Shown one piece after another: positions 32,136 through 42,385 of a DNA stretch of 64,000 bases. This DNA is from Trichomonas vaginalis G3 (lineage: Eukaryota; Parabasalia; Trichomonadida; Trichomonadidae): NCBI RefSeq assembly GCF_026262505.1, contig NC_067204.1:24893300-24957299 (forward strand), in the 5' to 3' direction. Every line of letters starts with the position of its first letter. Position 1 is the first letter of the stretch. The position numbers were made by a program, and so were the translations under genes. Below the pieces are notes generated by a model. It was not told where the DNA came from. It searched no databases and worked only from the letters and a program-made list of their open reading frames with translations.

Positions 32136-33775
32136 ATGACGACTAACTATTTGGTGCCAAACACTAAACCGATTAATGGAAATGTGTTTCATTCATTCGA
32201 AAAGATAAATGAAATATTCGCAAAGAATGATGGTAGAAGATATTATAGAGAACTTGAAAGTTCATGCTATGACTCTGATGCTCCATATTTTGATGATAAA
32301 CAAACTCATTTAAGAATTACAAATCCAGCTCATGATGTGAACCAATTAGGTGACACATATATTAAACGCAAAGTTAAAGCAACTCTAGTTTCAAATAAAG
32401 CTTTCACATGTGATGCCGCTTTTAAATGCATGCGTTTATTCGTTGGTTATAAATCATCAAATCAAAGCTTTAAACAATTAGAAGTAGAAACCGAAAGAGG
32501 TGATGCCGGTTATCTTCAGATGGATTGCGCCCGTGAATCGTTCGCATTTGCAACATATAAACCAAAATCAGAAAGGAAAGTTAAAAAGTTTGTTCATTCT
32601 TATATAATAATGTTCAAAAATATGATAACTCAGTATGTGGTAAATATATTGACCCTTCAGAAGTTTTCAAGAAAGCAAATGAAGAAGTTGATGTCACTTT
32701 TGATATGATTATTCCGGTAAATGATTTGTTAGCATTTCAGGCGTTCGATGATTATCCTAAATCATTTGGTGAAATCATTCTTAAATATTATGTTTTCAGG
32801 GATACTTTAGTATTTTGTCAGGTTGACCCGTTAAGAGTTGCTGATTTACAAAATTATGTTTATGAAAAGATAACTGATGAAAATTATGAAAAGATTATGA
32901 ATCATGTTTATAAATATGATCGCAAATTCCAACAAATCGGACTTCCTGCCAAATTAATTACAGGCTTAGCCGCTACATCTGCTGACGCAACAGTTGATGA
33001 CGTTATTATTTCATGCACAAAGATGGAAGTTTTAGAGGATAAATGCATTACACCAGGATACGGTTTAATTGAAGAATCAGTTAAAGCAATACCACGTTTA
33101 TTCAGTAAGGAAGATCCATTCATGATTCCAGCTCAACATATTGACGTTCGTTCACTAAATGGAGGTTGCATCACTCCTGAAGGTATTAGCTCAGATTTCT
33201 CATACGCTCTTCATAATGTTACAGATGTTGTGTTAACATTTCCGAAGAATGCAATGCAAAGAACGGTTTTAGAAAATCCAATGCTTCGAGGTCTTCAGGT
33301 CACTATAGATTCCAGAAACTTCCCCGATCAAGCGATGACCACAGTGGGCGACATATTCTTTACACGTATGCTTCAAGCTTCTGATTTAGATGGAGTGAAT
33401 GAATGCACAGAAGAATACGAGGACTCATTAACTAGACCACTGAATGATGATGATGGCGCGCCATTAGCTAGAACATGGAAAGACCAAACTTCATTCTTAT
33501 GCACTATTCCAGTTCAACGTGATGGAGCGGGTATATTCTTTGATGGATTAGAAACTTTCAACTCACAAGTTACAGTACAAGTGAAAGCTTATCCAATCAT
33601 TCAGGGTGTAAATGACACTTACTGTTCAAAAGTGACAAATCCTCCTCAGGTTTGGTTTACTAGGACTACATATTGGACATGGACACCGGATGAAGGTTTG
33701 AAATATCATCCAACAGGTACACCACCACAGTATAGAAGTTCATATGATGAAATATTGATGAATAGAAATGTATAA
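32136..33775 (+). pseudogene. Maverick capsid-protein-like region, broken
   Basis: A plus-strand region of about 1.64 kb, ahead of the packaging ATPase, with the composition and length of the element's major capsid-like (jelly-roll) gene. It has aromatic/Asp-rich beta-strand segments (for example GLQVTIDSRNFPDQAM and VQVKAYPIIQG near its end) and no catalytic motif. Assignment rests on gene order (small proteins, capsid, ATPase) and size rather than on a diagnostic motif. It is interrupted at least once. Confidence 0.6.
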
Positions 33776-33799
33776 AATTATAAATTTATTTTTGATTAA

Positions 33800-34627
33800 A
33801 TGGATTTAAATTCATCCACCCCTTATGAAGAATTAGCAGGAGTATATAATACATACGTAGATGATATGATTAATGAAGCATTGAGTGATAATAGAAATGC
33901 TCTATCTAAGGAAAAATTAATGAAAATTCCATATTCTGAATGTTACTTAAATTCAATCACTGCAGCAATTGGTAAACAAAATAAAGGTAAAACATTAACG
34001 ATATTAAAACAAATTATCATTATTGCTAACACTTCACCCTATTCACATGTGTTAATTTATATCAACCGTTCAGGTTCACCTTCAGATGATACATTTGAAT
34101 CTTTAAAGCATTTAATCAAAATTCCAATTATTTATTTATCACAAGAAGAAGCGGAAGATTATTTAAAAAACTTTGTAATGTATAAAGAGTTATATAATAC
34201 AATCAAGAAGCAAGGATTAGAGGATAAAATTATTGATAAACAACGGGATGAATTATTTGAAACACTTTCTATTTCAAATTTTGATAGAGAATTTTTGCAT
34301 TCACTCATTTTTCTAGATGATGCAGTGAAATCAAAACTAATAACAAATGAGAAATCATATTTTAATCAATTATTAACTCAATGTCGACACATTCAGTGTT
34401 CATTCTTCATGGCTGTTCAATACTTTAAAGCATTAAGCACAAACATTAAATCAAACCTGTCCACCCTTTTCATTTTCAGTGGGTTTAGTCGTCAACAGTT
34501 GAACGTTATGCTTTATCAAGTGAATTTACCAATGAGCATTAATGAACTTTACACACAATATCAACAATTAGGTGAACATGGAAAAATAATAGTTGATTTA
34601 AATAAAGGTTCCATTAAATTCGAATAA
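33800..34627 (+). CDS. Maverick packaging ATPase (FtsK/HerA, A32-like)
   Basis: A 275-residue protein with a Walker A-like GKQNKGKTLTIL near residue 58 and a Walker B SLIFLDDA near residue 167, and a conserved-type SGFSRQQL near the C-terminus. This is the genome-packaging ATPase of Polintons, related to poxvirus A32 and NCLDV ATPases. It sits 24 bp after the capsid-like region. The gene is open and looks whole. An AT-rich leader (ATTTATTTTTGATTAAATG) precedes it like other genes of this element. Confidence 0.8.
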   Translation: MDLNSSTPYEELAGVYNTYVDDMINEALSDNRNALSKEKLMKIPYSECYLNSITAAIGKQNKGKTLTILKQIIIIANTSPYSHVLIYINRSGSPSDDTFESLKHLIKIPIIYLSQEEAEDYLKNFVMYKELYNTIKKQGLEDKIIDKQRDELFETLSISNFDREFLHSLIFLDDAVKSKLITNEKSYFNQLLTQCRHIQCSFFMAVQYFKALSTNIKSNLSTLFIFSGFSRQQLNVMLYQVNLPMSINELYTQYQQLGEHGKIIVDLNKGSIKFE

Positions 34628-34667
34628 CTTTTTATAATTAATTTTTATTTTTTATTTATAATTAAAC

Positions 34668-35282
34668 ATGACAGAAATAGCAAATCTTCTACAAGTTCCA
34701 TTAAAACAAGGAACAAACAAAAAGGGTGCATATAATAGAACTATGAAAGTTCCAGACGGAATGAAAGAATTAGTCCATATTGTTGCTGGTCTTCAAAAGG
34801 ATGTTAAACAAATGAGAAACGTTTTAACATTACCAGAAGCTCAAGCATATGCCAAACGTCACGGACCAAATTGGGAAGCACATGAAGCAGACATTACGGG
34901 TCCAAATGGAAAACCTGATGGAATAAATGAAGTTTTCGTTACTGATGGTCAAGGAAATATTAAAGTCATAAATGGTTATAAATTAACTATATCTGATTAT
35001 CCTAAACGTAAAGCATATAATGAACATTATCCTATGCAATTTGATGAAAATGGAAAAGCTGTTAAACAATACATTGGAGAAGGTGAAAATGGTCCAATTA
35101 ATTCATACCGTCATAATCCATATTCTTACTTCAATGAAGAATTAAATGCTATTGAAGAGGGACCGGATGGATTACCACAATATGTTAATCAGTTTGATGG
35201 TCAATATGCAAATTTGAGACCTGAAATTCCAGCTAAGAAATTCTTTAAAGTTGCTTTATTCGATCCAGTGTTCAATCAATGA
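34668..35282 (+). CDS. Maverick unknown structural-type protein
   Basis: A 204-residue protein with an amphipathic helix in its first third ([20 protein letters not shown]) and a Pro/Tyr/Asn-rich remainder ([17 protein letters not shown]). I recognise no family. It follows the ATPase closely, so it may be a minor virion protein of the element (inference). Confidence 0.5.
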   Translation: MTEIANLLQVPLKQGTNKKGAYNRTMKVPDGMKELVHIVAGLQKDVKQMRNVLTLPEAQAYAKRHGPNWEAHEADITGPNGKPDGINEVFVTDGQGNIKVINGYKLTISDYPKRKAYNEHYPMQFDENGKAVKQYIGEGENGPINSYRHNPYSYFNEELNAIEEGPDGLPQYVNQFDGQYANLRPEIPAKKFFKVALFDPVFNQ

Positions 35283-35295
35283 ACAGAAAGAAGCA

Positions 35296-35571
35296 ATGAA
35301 AGCAGAATTTAAACCAATTCAAGTGGCAAGAATTTCTTCATCTTCACTTTCAGAAGCGTTCAAGGAATTGATAAAGAAACCACTTTATTCTCAACGAGGT
35401 TTAACTTATGATTTAATTAAAGAAAGTGATAGACGTAAATTAGAAAAATCAGATGGTTTTAAGAATGCATGTAATGAAATGATTAAAGATATTGTAAATG
35501 ATAAAATAAGACTGGAAGAAACTCAAAGCAATATCAATAACATAATTGGTGCAGTTACAAAGAAAGTATAA
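35296..35571 (+). CDS. Maverick small helical protein, hypothetical
   Basis: From the ATG at 35,296 about 91 codons remain open to 35,571 (the frame is open a little further upstream). Lys/Glu/Ser-rich and helical, ending near IIGAVTKKV. It lies directly after the 34,668 gene and may belong to it functionally. Family unknown. Confidence 0.4.
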   Translation: MKAEFKPIQVARISSSSLSEAFKELIKKPLYSQRGLTYDLIKESDRRKLEKSDGFKNACNEMIKDIVNDKIRLEETQSNINNIIGAVTKKV

Positions 35572-35653
35572 GCAAACAATGATGAACCTTGGGATATTAC
35601 CGTAACAACTAAATAAAACTTTAAATATATTTTTCTTTTTTATTCAATTATAA

Positions 35654-35995
35654 ATGAGAAGACGTTTCACTAGTCAAAAGAAGACTAACGCAAAAGCAGA
35701 GATTACGGTTGGTTATAACGTAAATGATGATAAATCACGAATTATTCAAAATGTTAAAGTTAATGTTAGCCCTGAATTAACAAGGTCAGCAACTCAACCA
35801 AATTTATTAACTCGTGACTTACCGAAGAATGAGGAGAATGAAGAAAACCATGAGAATGGAGACCCAATCATTTTATCTGAACCTGGTAAAGAACCTGTTG
35901 AAATTCCCACTTATCCAACATACCCCCACCTCTTTCATCAAACATCGAGAACCCAGGAATCTACGATTACAGTCGCAATGCGCCATATAAAATAG
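35654..35995 (+). CDS. Maverick small acidic protein, hypothetical
   Basis: 113 residues: a basic N-terminus (MRRRFTSQKKTNAKAEI) and a Glu/Asn-rich middle (NEENEENHENGDP), likely disordered. It is preceded by the T-rich leader shared with other genes of the element. No family recognised. Confidence 0.45.
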   Translation: MRRRFTSQKKTNAKAEITVGYNVNDDKSRIIQNVKVNVSPELTRSATQPNLLTRDLPKNEENEENHENGDPIILSEPGKEPVEIPTYPTYPHLFHQTSRTQESTITVAMRHIK

Positions 35996-36012
35996 ACATT
36001 AATTCTGAATTA

Positions 36013-36354
36013 ATGAAAATTTACCGTGATATAATAACTGATAATTATGATTCAATAATAAATTTAATTGACCAATCTGGTTTAATTATTTTACCTTATG
36101 AATCATTAATTCACATTATCGCCATTCTTTGTGATGTTCAAGATTCAGACGTTAAGATTCAATTTTTCATAGATGATGAGGTTTCATGCTGCGGAACAGT
36201 TGCAAAAATAAATCCTATAAAGGATATTAGCACAATTAAGATAACAAAGAACGGAACAACAACTGAACTACATTTAACTTATAATGATATTTATAATAAA
36301 ATAGTTGATGAATATAAAATATCACTTGAAAAATTCTTTGTTAAGGCTATTTAA
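36013..36354 (+). CDS. Maverick small protein, hypothetical
   Basis: 113 residues with alternating beta-like hydrophobic stretches (LIILPYESLIHIIAIL, DVKIQFFIDDEVSCCG). It ends four bases into the convergent gene on the other strand. No family recognised. Confidence 0.45.
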   Translation: MKIYRDIITDNYDSIINLIDQSGLIILPYESLIHIIAILCDVQDSDVKIQFFIDDEVSCCGTVAKINPIKDISTIKITKNGTTTELHLTYNDIYNKIVDEYKISLEKFFVKAI

Positions 36355-36830
36355 TATTCAAGCATTAACATTATCGAATAATAATCCTTTGAATCATAAT
36401 CGATAATAATTGACCTTTCACCAGTTTCTATCGTTTGTTTTATTTCTTTTTGTTCCCCACTATCCGGATCGGTCATTGTAATTGTTTTTGTTATAGTATC
36501 AGCTTTATCTTTAACTTCAATCTTTTTTCCATCGGGATATTTAAACCAAAATTCCAAAAATTCGATATTGTCAATCTGTTCATATTTTAATCTATCAATT
36601 ACATTTTTAATACCATCTGAAAATCTTATGAAATGGTCATTATATGGGTTTGATTGAACTAAATTTGAATGAAGTGAAATATAACCTGATGATGAATATG
36701 ACATTGACTCATATTTTCTGAAAACACTAAAATTTATAACATGAATGAATTTCTTATTCGTTGAATTTATGAATTCTTGAGGTAATCTTATTCTAGTTTT
36801 ATTTATCACTGGAAAATAACGCTTTACCAT
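36351..36830 (-). CDS. Maverick hypothetical protein, possible beta-rich virion component
   Basis: 159 residues, rich in Tyr, Ser and Lys (YESMSYSSSGYISLHSNL; YPDGKKIEVKDK), mostly beta-like. Divergent from the small gene at 36,852 with a 21-bp gap. No family recognised. Confidence 0.45.
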   Translation of the reverse strand: MVKRYFPVINKTRIRLPQEFINSTNKKFIHVINFSVFRKYESMSYSSSGYISLHSNLVQSNPYNDHFIRFSDGIKNVIDRLKYEQIDNIEFLEFWFKYPDGKKIEVKDKADTITKTITMTDPDSGEQKEIKQTIETGERSIIIDYDSKDYYSIMLMLEY

Positions 36831-36851
36831 ATTTTTAATCGTAATAAAAAA

Positions 36852-37025
36852 ATGTCAATTATCAATATTATTTCGAATAATAACTGTGAATTAAATTTAA
36901 CAGTTAGTGGAATTTATAATGTTACTCTCGTTTCTGTGAGTGGTAAATTTAATCCCATTCTTTTAGACCCTTCAGATTATATATCATTTATTAAAGATGA
37001 CCATGAGCCGCATAGCGGCGGGTCG
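36852..37025 (+). CDS. Maverick 57-residue small protein, hypothetical
   Basis: A short frame with hydrophobic beta-like content (NLTVSGIYNVTLVSVSGKF). Its end (EPHSGGS and the stop) is provided by a GC-rich micro-palindrome at 37,008-37,018, so the original frame may have been longer. Placed directly before the 180-residue gene. Confidence 0.35.
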
Positions 37026-37045
37026 TAGACCTAAAAACGTATGAT

Positions 37046-37588
37046 ATGTATATAAATAATGTGATAACGAAATGGGATATTAACATGATTTTAAGTTATT
37101 TAAATGAATCATTTATCGTATGGTATGAAGAAAATTTTAAATCAAAACCTGATAAACTTTTTGAACTTGATGAAATAAATAACCTTATTAAATTTCCGCT
37201 GAAAATTAAATTTTGTACTCCTCGTCTTCGTTCATTGTTGGGGATATTAAATTTTGAAAAAGATGTTGGGGATGTTTTGTATTCTGACACTGGTTCTAAT
37301 TTCATTTTAATCAAATGTGATAAAGTTAATACCCCAATGAGATTTTCACATCAAACATTAGACCCTAACTCTTACCCATCAATACAAAACATTTTATCCA
37401 TCAACTTAAACATATTTTCTTTATCATATCCGTTTCAATTATCCGGGAATTCATTTATTCTTCATTCAAAAGATTTATCAAATATTAAATTTAGAATAAC
37501 TGACCTATTTGATTGTGATTTAGAATTTATGAATGAAATATTATGGCAATTTCAAATAGAAAAAATAGCTGATGAGATAACAGATTAA
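37046..37588 (+). CDS. Maverick 180-residue hypothetical protein
   Basis: Asn/Ile/Leu-rich with Trp near the start (TKWDINMILSYLN), predicted mixed alpha/beta. It lies between a small gene and the fibre-like region. No family recognised. The stop is followed by an AT-rich leader and the fibre gene ATG, 24 bp later. Confidence 0.45.
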   Translation: MYINNVITKWDINMILSYLNESFIVWYEENFKSKPDKLFELDEINNLIKFPLKIKFCTPRLRSLLGILNFEKDVGDVLYSDTGSNFILIKCDKVNTPMRFSHQTLDPNSYPSIQNILSINLNIFSLSYPFQLSGNSFILHSKDLSNIKFRITDLFDCDLEFMNEILWQFQIEKIADEITD

Positions 37589-37612
37589 ATATTTATTTTT
37601 AAATCGTAATAA

Positions 37613-39345
37613 ATGATTAAACAACAGCAACCACAGACCATTACATACGCCATATATGCATATAATTCAAAGACGGCAGAACAAACGCAAATGTTGAAAT
37701 ATGGAGATTTGGAGATAGTATTGAAAAATGACCATTTCGAATTCGTTTGCAAAGGTGGTGCAGTGATATCAAATATAAAAGAAATTTTATTTATGAATTC
37801 AAAAATTAAAGGAATAACGGATGATATAACATCAATTCCACCAGAAGAACAAAGATATTACGCATTAAATGCATTTCCTAAAGTTTTGAAGATTGGAAGA
37901 TTTAATTTAAATGAGGAATTCATAAAAGGTTTCCTAAATGACATAATGAAGAAAGCAGATAAGGAATATGTTAACGATGAGTTAGCAAAGAAAGCAGATA
38001 AGGGACTTGTGGCTAGTGAATTAGCAAAGAAGGCAGATAAGGAATATGTTAATGAAAAAGATAATGAAATTATAGAAAGGGTTGAATGGTATCATGAACG
38101 GACATCGAAGATTCTTAAAACTAAAGCTGATACAGGATGGGTTTCAGAATGTTTAGACCTTAAAGCAGATAAAACTTATGTTAACAATGAGTTAGGGAAG
38201 AAAGCAGATAAGGAATATGTTAACGATGAGTTAGCAAAGAAGGCAGATAAGGAATATGTTACACATGAGTTAGCAAGAAGGCAGATAAGGAATATGTTAA
38301 CGATGAGTTAGCAAAGAAAGCAGATATATCATTTGTTAACGAAATATACCAAAGTTTAGTTGGAACAAAAAATATTGAAACTATTGCTGGCGACTTTTCT
38401 GTCAATGAAGAAAACAAATATTTTAGATGGGAGTTTGTACAGTCCTTAAGAAATGGTACGGTATAAACTCATTCCGAAAAATAACAATGAAATGTATGTA
38501 GGCTATATAAAGAATAATGGCACACAAGTTAAAGTTCCATTAGACAACAACTGCTACTTAAACTTATATGGAGACGAACAAAGAAATATTTAAGAGTTTA
38601 TGAAATGACGGATATGACATTGTCTAACGTAGCTCCAGCACCGTATTATTATGACTATGGTGTTGACGCACGTGTAGACCCAAAAAGCAAACATTATATT
38701 TAGATTATTATAGATATAAAAGATATAATGCAATAGAAAAAACGAGAATAGTATACTATTATGAAGATGACAAAAATAAATATTATAGTCAAGATTTTAC
38801 ATTACCCTGAAACATAAGATTATATTATAAAAAATATTCTGACACAAACCAGAAGAAACCCGAAATAGTTACACTATATTTTAAGTTCAAAAGAGACAAT
38901 CCTATAATATCTCATATGTTTGATTTAATGAACCCAGTAGGTTCTATTTATACATCTATGGATGCAAGAGGTCCTCAAGTAATGTTTGGTGTTGGTGCAT
39001 GGGAACAAATAGTCGACAGGTTTTTTTATTGTGCCAAACTCTTCAAAGGAAACAGGGGGAAGTAAAACGATTACAGGTGAAAATTTACCTGCCACAGTCA
39101 CTACATTGATTTAAGCACATCTCAAGCGGGTTGGCATAAGCATAGATATTGGGATTGGTCAGGAATGACAAAGGTAAAGGATATGATTTAAAGATGATGA
39201 AATTTGCCATAAATTGTTACTGGAGTGACACTCAGGGAGAAGGAAACCATACACATCGCGTTTCAGGATATACACAAACAACGGACAAAGTAAAGAATAC
39301 ATGCCACCATTTATGACTGTATTCGCATGGTATAGAGTTCAATGA
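37613..39345 (+). pseudogene. Maverick fibre-like gene region with phage tail-collar signature, broken
   Basis: The start (37,613) encodes a ~105-residue head domain followed by repeated 13-residue units of the form KKADKEYVNDELA (about 37,950-38,330). This is the coiled-coil repeat seen in phage tail fibres and related trimeric fibres. Further right, at 38,933-39,000, the sequence PVGSIYTSMDARGPQVMFG matches the phage tail-collar pattern (PVGSIY-S----P---FG--W), followed by a His/Gly-rich segment near 39,080-39,250 as in collar domains. Such a protein would be a receptor-binding fibre of a virus-like particle. The region has several breaks and is treated as a fossil. Presence of a fibre strengthens the case that the element once made particles (inference). 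Confidence 0.65.
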
Positions 39346-39421
39346 ACGCTCAATGTTGTGAAACAAACTTTAGGAGCTCAAAAGAGCAAACGACATAATT
39401 TAAATTTTTATTTTAGTATAA

Positions 39422-39556
39422 ATGAAGATTCTACCATATGGTGTTATTGGAAGAGATAAAGATGGAAACCCAATATTTGATCCAAAGTTAAAATTAAAGT
39501 TACTGACAAGACAACAACTTGAAAAGTTGCTGAAACCAAAACAGAATGAAAAATGA
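39422..39556 (+). CDS. Maverick 44-residue small protein
   Basis: Begins after the T-rich leader TTTTTATTTTAGTATAAATG shared with other genes of the element. Gly/Lys/Leu-rich (MKILPYGVIGRDKDGNPIF) with a helical C-terminus (RQQLEKLLKPKQ). Function unknown; the leader is the main support for a real gene. Confidence 0.45.
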   Translation: MKILPYGVIGRDKDGNPIFDPKLKLKLLTRQQLEKLLKPKQNEK

Positions 39557-39574
39557 GAAAATGAGAAAATACGG

Positions 39575-39657
39575 TGCTGTCGCGGTTCGAACCACAGACC
39601 TTGACCCCTCCATAACACCACCTTAGACCACTGTGCTACGTAGCCTGTCGACATAAG
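39575..39657 (-). other. tRNA-like segment (A and B boxes) inside the Maverick
   Basis: On the minus strand an exact A-box match, TAGCACAGTGG (39,628-39,638), is followed by GGTTCGAACC (39,584-39,593), the B-box/T-loop core. The arrangement is tRNA-like, but the cloverleaf is poor (the T loop has six bases and the D stem does not pair), so it is a tRNA pseudogene or a tRNA-derived insertion rather than a working tRNA. It sits between two small genes. Confidence 0.5.
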
Positions 39658-39737
39658 ATTTTATAAATTGCATATTTGACGTAAATTTATTTCCCAGTTA
39701 TTCAAAAATAATTAATTATTGAATAACCTAAAAACAT

Positions 39738-39765
39738 GAGACTTTGTCTCCGGACTCTTTGAGTC
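39738..39765. repeat. GC-rich micro-palindromes (Maverick)
   Basis: GAGACTTTGTCTC (39,738-39,750) and GACTCTTTGAGTC (39,753-39,765), again adjacent hairpins with TTT loops. Confidence 0.7.
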
Positions 39766-39811
39766 ACTTAACGATAAAATAAGTGATAACAAATTTTTAT
39801 TTTTATCATAA

Positions 39812-39934
39812 ATGAATACCCCACAAGCTCAAAATTTACCACGAATCATAACAAGGGAGGAAATGATAAAAATGATGCAAGAACATGTTAAAAATAACAA
39901 ACCACTAAATGAGAAAATGTGGTTTATGCAGTAA
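39812..39934 (+). CDS. Maverick 40-residue small protein
   Basis: Begins after the leader TTTTTATTTTTATCATAAATG. Helical, Met-rich (ITREEMIKMMQEHVKNNKPL). Function unknown; support comes from the leader and clean position ahead of the convergent integrase side. Confidence 0.4.
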   Translation: MNTPQAQNLPRIITREEMIKMMQEHVKNNKPLNEKMWFMQ

Positions 39935-39987
39935 TGATGGAAAGAGAGATGTTGTCGAAGAGAATAAAAATTAAATTTGGATTGAGT

Positions 39988-40242
39988 TTAAAAATTCATC
40001 TTTATTAAATTCATCTCTTCAATCAATTTATATATTCTATTAAATTCTTTTATTTTTGCTTCACTCAGTTTAAGGATTGAACGGTAAGTTTCTAATTTTT
40101 CGATTATTTCTTTCCTCTCTTTATCGTTTTCAACCCCACCGCATTGCGGCTTCTTTTTGTAATAGCATATTTTTGATTTAATTCTGTTTAGTTTCTTTTT
40201 ATATTCATTGTCTGGACTCTTGGATGCTTCGTTGTCACTCAT
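39988..40242 (-). CDS. Maverick small coiled-coil protein, hypothetical
   Basis: 84 residues, basic and helical (EYKKKLNRIKSKICYYKKKP, then IEKLETYRSILKLSEAKIK). Lies 66 bp downstream of the integrase gene's 3' end on the same strand with its own T-rich leader. No family recognised. Confidence 0.5.
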   Translation of the reverse strand: MSDNEASKSPDNEYKKKLNRIKSKICYYKKKPQCGGVENDKERKEIIEKLETYRSILKLSEAKIKEFNRIYKLIEEMNLIKMNF

Positions 40243-40308
40243 TTCTTACGAAATAAAAATTAAATATTATTTAAATATAATGGAGTAATAAATAAATCGG
40301 AATTTCTA

Positions 40309-41910
40309 TTAATTTATTGTTAACTTCACTAATGCATTGCCGTTAATATATCTAACAAATTCAGCTATTGTGTCAAATCTTCGTCTTCTTTTTGTCATTG
40401 ATTTATCAGTTTTTCCATAATCGAGATGAATCAAAACTTTATCCCCTTGTTTAAAATTCATGAGCCCCGAATTAATTTGTTCACGTTTAACATCATTCAA
40501 CCTTTCCATTTGCTTTCTAATATATTCCCATTCTTTTGAAATATCATTTTTCATTTCCACCGGTTTCATGTTTATTGTTCTATGCCATGTATTATTGTAA
40601 TAATATACTAACTGCTGTATGATGGAGTCATGATTTCCATCCCAGTATATCTGACCATTAACCCCTAACGCATCTCTAAGAGTTCTCATTACCACATCAA
40701 CTATTTTATTATGAAACGTATATGGAGAGGATGAAAAGTAAAAATTAATTTGTGGGAAATAATGAGCCATAGCTGCCTGAAATCCTTTATCACCATCACC
40801 CCTTATATTATCTACTCTTTCATGATCTAGTAAGTATTGAATAGCTCTTCTTGTTTCCTGTTTTGTTTTCCCTTTCACCGGAATGCAATATAAATATCTA
40901 GTGTTAATGTTAATGGCAAATAAATAAGTAACGTTTCCTCTTGAATATTCCAGATGATCGATTTCGTATGAATATGGATATGGTGCAAATGAAGGGCGAC
41001 TAAATTTTTCCTTTAACGGTTGAATTTTTGGGTCAATTGGTTTATTTAATATCTTGAAATCCTTTTTAAAATCTTTTTGCTTCTTTAATGTTTGAAATGG
41101 ATATAATAAAGTGAATGATGAAGGATTAACTGAAGGAGGAGGAGGTACTGTCGTTGGAGGGTTTGGTGTTGCAAGTGGTTTAATTTTATCTGCTTTGATT
41201 TTGGATGATGAAGTTTTGGAATTCCTTCCTTCCTTCATTAATTCTGGATGTATTCTATTCATTTGTTTTAAATATGCTGTATATAAAGATTTGATATACT
41301 TTCCCGCTTCGAGTTTATGTTGAAGGATGAATTCCAAAAGTTGATCTTCATTTAAAAGTCGGGCTGAATATGGTTTAACTAATGAATCATAAATTAAAGC
41401 TTGTGCATCATTTATGGTCTGAAGGACCTGGGCGTTTTGCACCTTTAGCTGTTGAACATTTGCTACTTTCTCTTTTGGTGTTGTTTTCGGCTTTTTCTCT
41501 TTTGGTGTTGTTTTCGGCTTTTTCTTCTTTGGCTTTTTCTCTTTTGGCTTTTGCTGCTCAGGATTATATAATTTATATAATTCATCAATATCTTCTTCTG
41601 TTAATACTTTATTTTTGAAATCTTTCAACTGTTTAAGTTGTGATTTACTTTTTCCCTTTGAATATTCATTATTTTTAATTTTGTCTTTAATTTTAGAAAT
41701 TATTTTATCATGATATTTCAAAATTTCATTTTTATAATATGGATAATAATATTTCATATCATCACCCGTTATATTTTTATTATATTTTTGGAGATATGCT
41801 TTTAATTCATAATAATTAGGAAAATATTGATTAAGTACTAAATCATCAATTAAATTTTCCAAATCCGCGTTATCCATCAAATCCTCGCTATCCAAATCCT
41901 CGTTATCCAT
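40309..41910 (-). CDS. Maverick integrase (retroviral-type DDE, rve superfamily)
   Basis: A 533-residue protein. The N-terminal ~240 residues are Lys-rich with a PKEKKPK repeat region and helices. The integrase core spans about residues 300-470: EIDHLEYSRGNVTYLFAINI holds the first Asp, and IRGDGDKGFQAAM the second, followed by YYNNTWHRTINMKPVE. The C-terminal end (KQGDKVLIHLDYGK) is a small beta-barrel-like domain as in other Maverick and retroviral integrases. The enzyme inserts the element and makes 6-bp staggered cuts, consistent with the GATTTC duplication. The gene is open and looks whole. A micro-palindrome insertion contributes residues near KVQNAQVLQT. Confidence 0.85.
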   Translation of the reverse strand: MDNEDLDSEDLMDNADLENLIDDLVLNQYFPNYYELKAYLQKYNKNITGDDMKYYYPYYKNEILKYHDKIISKIKDKIKNNEYSKGKSKSQLKQLKDFKNKVLTEEDIDELYKLYNPEQQKPKEKKPKKKKPKTTPKEKKPKTTPKEKVANVQQLKVQNAQVLQTINDAQALIYDSLVKPYSARLLNEDQLLEFILQHKLEAGKYIKSLYTAYLKQMNRIHPELMKEGRNSKTSSSKIKADKIKPLATPNPPTTVPPPPSVNPSSFTLLYPFQTLKKQKDFKKDFKILNKPIDPKIQPLKEKFSRPSFAPYPYSYEIDHLEYSRGNVTYLFAININTRYLYCIPVKGKTKQETRRAIQYLLDHERVDNIRGDGDKGFQAAMAHYFPQINFYFSSSPYTFHNKIVDVVMRTLRDALGVNGQIYWDGNHDSIIQQLVYYYNNTWHRTINMKPVEMKNDISKEWEYIRKQMERLNDVKREQINSGLMNFKQGDKVLIHLDYGKTDKSMTKRRRRFDTIAEFVRYINGNALVKLTIN

Positions 41911-42093
41911 TTATATAAAAATAAAATAAAATAAATGTTTTAAGGGTGTCCACCTCTTTGAATCATAGTATCAAAGCCATTATTTACATATTGAATCGCA
42001 TCATTAACGGTTCCTCCTTCTAAAACAGTATCAAATGGTGGAGTCCAGATTTCCTGATGATGATCATAAAATCCAGCAAAATTAACCGTATTA

Positions 42094-42357
42094 TTAGGTA
42101 AAATATGATCTCAGCGGTATATTTCTATCTAAATTTGGATGCCTTATATGTATACCATTACTACCTGGATAAAATCTCAAAACTTGATTTTGTTGACGCA
42201 TCAAATTATTGAAATTTCTTTCTTCAGGGGTGAATGTTCTTCTCCGTTGATGCTGTGGTGGGATTTGAAAAATTCGTTGTGGTTGATTATTTGGAATCTG
42301 AAAGTTAAAACCATTTGGTATAAATCGATTTAGTTCCTTTTGTCTCTTCTGTGGCAT
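42094..42357 (-). CDS. Maverick Pro/Arg/Gln-rich small protein
   Basis: 87 residues, highly basic with repeated PQ and RR (QIPNNQPQRIFQIPPQHQRRR). Likely a disordered nucleic-acid-binding or virion core protein by composition (inference). It lies between the integrase and polymerase genes, same strand. Family unknown. Confidence 0.5.
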   Translation of the reverse strand: MPQKRQKELNRFIPNGFNFQIPNNQPQRIFQIPPQHQRRRTFTPEERNFNNLMRQQNQVLRFYPGSNGIHIRHPNLDRNIPLRSYFT

Positions 42358-42385
42358 TTCATTAAAAATAAAATTTCAAATTGTA

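Noticed and set aside
39400-39654. 84-codon minus-strand frame reading VAQWSK...FEPRQ
   Set aside because: This is the usual chance translation of a tRNA-like sequence, not a gene.
39575-39657. Functional tRNA gene
   Set aside because: A and B boxes are present but the cloverleaf does not fold well, so only tRNA-like is claimed.
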